Shown one piece after another: positions 4,803-6,300 of a stretch of 6,300 bases of DNA (position 1 is its first letter; every line of letters begins with the position of its first letter). This stretch comes from an uncultured euryarchaeote (lineage in GTDB: Archaea; Thermoplasmatota; Poseidoniia; Poseidoniales; Thalassarchaeaceae). A program made the translations under genes and the position numbers. The notes beneath the pieces are model-generated. The model ran no database searches. It was not told the origin of the DNA and worked only from the letters and a program-made list of their open reading frames with translations. Location of the stretch: assembly GCA_937876055.1 (NCBI GenBank), contig CALEIW010000087.1, forward strand, positions 1 through 6,300, read 5' to 3'.

Positions 4803-6285
4803 AGAGGCAATATCCGTAGCCAATGGTAAGAATACTGCTGTACTGGCAAATTCTGCCCGTAGTCGGATGGAAGAATCTAGAAATGGTGTTGAGCAAATTA
4901 TTGACTCTGGGCAAGTAGTCTACGGGATAAATACAGGATTCGGGGCGATGTCATCTGTTAGAATAGCGGGAGATGACCTTGAACAACTGCAAACCAACCT
5001 AATCAAGAGTCACGCCTGTGGTGTTGGAGATTTGATGAATCCAGAACATGTATTGTTAATGATGGTCTTTCGTGCTAATTCACTAGCAAGGGGTGTGTCT
5101 GGAATACGCCCCAAAATCGTAGATTTACTGCTAGGTATGGTTAACAACGGTATAGCCCCAATTATACCACGAATTGGATCGCTGGGTGCTTCGGGTGATT
5201 TAGCGCCTCTCTCCCATATGTCATTAGCAATACTTGGAGAGGGCCAATCCATGGTCAGAAAGGAATCTGGCTGGGTTACAATGACTAGTTTGGATGCATT
5301 ACAAGGCGTTGGGCTGGAACCCACCCAATTAGCCGCTAAGGAAGGACTATCATTGATCAATGGAACTAGTCAAATGTGTTCATATTTGGCGTTGACAATA
5401 CTAAACCTAGAGAAATTAGTGTTTGCAGCGGATTCTAGCGCAGCGACGTCACTTGAAGCAATCAAAGGCTCCCACAGCCCCTTTGACACACGGATACACG
5501 ATAATCGTCCACAAATCGGACAATCTATCTCAGCAGCACGAATTAGTGCGTTATTGAATGGCTCAGAGATCCAGGTTTCACATATGGATTGTGATAGGGT
5601 TCAGGACGCATATTGTTTCAGATGCGCCCCACAAGTCCATGGCCCTGTTATAGACCTGTTAACAGAGACAAGAAGAATGTTAGAAATAGAAATTAATAGC
5701 GCCACCGACAATCCCCTAGTATTTGTCGATGGTGAAGATGTTGATGTGATTAGTGGAGGTAATTTCCACGGCCAAAATTTAGCATTGGCTAGTGATTCTA
5801 TAGCCATTGCATGTCATGAATTGGCAAGTATATCTGAAAGGAGGATAAACCAAGTTTTAGATCCCCAATGGAGTGGACAAATTCCTTTCTTGGCTAAGAA
5901 CGAGGGGCTAGAAAGTGGTTACATGATAATCCAGTATGTTGCTGCAGCATGCATAGCGGAATTGCATTTATTGGCTAATCCAGTTACTACTTCGAATGTT
6001 CCAGTTAGTATGGGGAAGGAAGACCACGTTTCTATGGGTGCTACGGGTACGTTTCGCAGTTTACAATCAACTGAGTTACTTTCCCAAGTTTTGGCTAACG
6101 AATTTATTTGTGCTACGGAAGCGCTAGATAGGATTCCGCATAAACCAGGAGAGGGAGTAGCTGACATTCATAATTGGGTGAGGAAATATGTTGACCAATA
6201 TGATGGGGATACGGTGATGAGTAAGGAATGTACAACTCTCAGTAACCGACTACTTGATGGTAGCCTTCAGGAAATATTCGGGTGA
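4762..6285 (+). CDS. hutH: Histidine ammonia-lyase (histidase)
   Basis: First step of histidine breakdown: non-oxidative loss of ammonia from L-histidine to give urocanate, by a cytoplasmic homotetramer using the self-made MIO electrophile. The 507-aa length is normal. The MIO triad Ala143-Ser144-Gly145 lies in GSLGASGDLAPLSH, one residue off the Pseudomonas numbering. Other active-site positions match: Tyr54 in YGINTGFG, His84 in KSHACGVG, Asn200 in INGTS, Tyr284 and Arg287 in QDAYCFRCAPQVHG, Phe335 in NFHGQ and Glu420 in KEDHVSM. The ASG triad and the N-terminal ELDGQSLTIEEA support histidase over phenylalanine or tyrosine lyases, as does the hut context. The start is GTG, 20 nt after the hutU stop, because family proteins begin at this point and no ATG fits. 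The linker has no Shine-Dalgarno and carries CCTCCTT, the opposite of one. Strong inverted repeats surround the start. Confidence 0.97.
   Translation: MADIELDGQSLTIEEAISVANGKNTAVLANSARSRMEESRNGVEQIIDSGQVVYGINTGFGAMSSVRIAGDDLEQLQTNLIKSHACGVGDLMNPEHVLLMMVFRANSLARGVSGIRPKIVDLLLGMVNNGIAPIIPRIGSLGASGDLAPLSHMSLAILGEGQSMVRKESGWVTMTSLDALQGVGLEPTQLAAKEGLSLINGTSQMCSYLALTILNLEKLVFAADSSAATSLEAIKGSHSPFDTRIHDNRPQIGQSISAARISALLNGSEIQVSHMDCDRVQDAYCFRCAPQVHGPVIDLLTETRRMLEIEINSATDNPLVFVDGEDVDVISGGNFHGQNLALASDSIAIACHELASISERRINQVLDPQWSGQIPFLAKNEGLESGYMIIQYVAAACIAELHLLANPVTTSNVPVSMGKEDHVSMGATGTFRSLQSTELLSQVLANEFICATEALDRIPHKPGEGVADIHNWVRKYVDQYDGDTVMSKECTTLSNRLLDGSLQEIFG
6281..6285 (+). promoter_or_regulatory. 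Ribosome binding site of the gene starting at 6290, overlapping the hutH stop
   Basis: GGTGA sits four bases before ATG 6290, and its TGA is the hutH stop codon, exactly as at the fchA-hutU boundary. This decides in favour of 6290 over the overlapping ATG at 6285. Confidence 0.55.
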
Positions 6286-6289
6286 TGAT

Positions 6290-6300
6290 ATGCAAAAGAA
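6290..6300 (+). CDS. First codons of the next operon gene, cut by the right edge (hutI expected)
   Basis: ATG at 6290 opens a frame reading Met-Gln-Lys before the window ends. It follows the hutH stop by four bases and has GGTGA (6281-6285) four bases upstream, the same arrangement seen before hutU, so a translated downstream gene is likely. An ATG at 6285, overlapping the hutH stop, is an alternative start with poorer spacing. Nothing in the three codons identifies the product. Imidazolonepropionase is the one pathway enzyme missing from the window, so hutI is the contextual guess only. Confidence 0.55.

Noticed and set aside
4417..4914. 165-codon open frame on the minus strand across the hutU-hutH junction
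   Set aside because: It lies opposite two clearly conserved genes, has no recognisable domain and is best explained as a codon-bias shadow.
1..6300. CRISPR arrays, tRNA or rRNA genes, insertion sequences, toxin-antitoxin or defence genes
   Set aside because: No regularly spaced repeats, RNA gene signatures, transposase or terminal repeats were seen; the plus strand is filled by the six genes described.

Overview
The window is a compact, all-plus-strand stretch from an archaeon. It holds the 3' end of a proteasome-activating nucleotidase (PAN) gene, then four histidine-utilisation genes packed end to end (ftcD, fchA, hutU, hutH), then the first codons of a further gene. PAN with a C-terminal HbYX tail, GGTGA-type ribosome binding sites, a moderately AT-rich composition and a folate-dependent histidine route together suggest a heterotrophic, peptide-degrading euryarchaeal lineage. 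Marine Group II/III-like Thermoplasmatota is my best guess. That placement is inference and cannot be proved from one window.

Layout: 1-1032 PAN, cut by the left edge; 1033-1070 a 38-nt gap with potential RNA structure; 1071-2102 glutamate formimidoyltransferase; 2104-2721 formimidoyl-tetrahydrofolate cyclodeaminase; 2726-4741 urocanate hydratase of the long, animal-like type; 4762-6285 histidine ammonia-lyase with an intact MIO triad; 6290-6300 the start of the next gene, for which imidazolonepropionase (hutI) is the obvious missing candidate. Gaps between the hut genes are 1, 4, 20 and 4 nt, so they almost certainly form one operon. There is no gene-free stretch over 40 bases.

How the genes work together: HutH deaminates histidine to urocanate. 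HutU hydrates it to imidazolonepropionate. HutI, not seen here, would open the ring to formiminoglutamate. FtcD passes the formimino group to tetrahydrofolate and releases glutamate, and FchA releases ammonia to give 5,10-methenyl-tetrahydrofolate. The yield is glutamate, ammonia and a one-carbon unit. PAN, which feeds unfolded proteins to the 20S proteasome, lies directly upstream and could be co-transcribed.

The most interesting material is not a new gene family. (a) The enzymes resemble the animal and Bacteroidota form of the pathway, which suggests inter-domain transfer. (b) Inverted repeats recur at or just after the start codon of all four hut genes. They are most elaborate at the hutU-hutH junction, where the hutH GTG has no Shine-Dalgarno, lies in the loop of one stem, and is followed directly by a perfect 9-bp hairpin. 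These could control translation within the operon, but no folding or covariation test was possible here.
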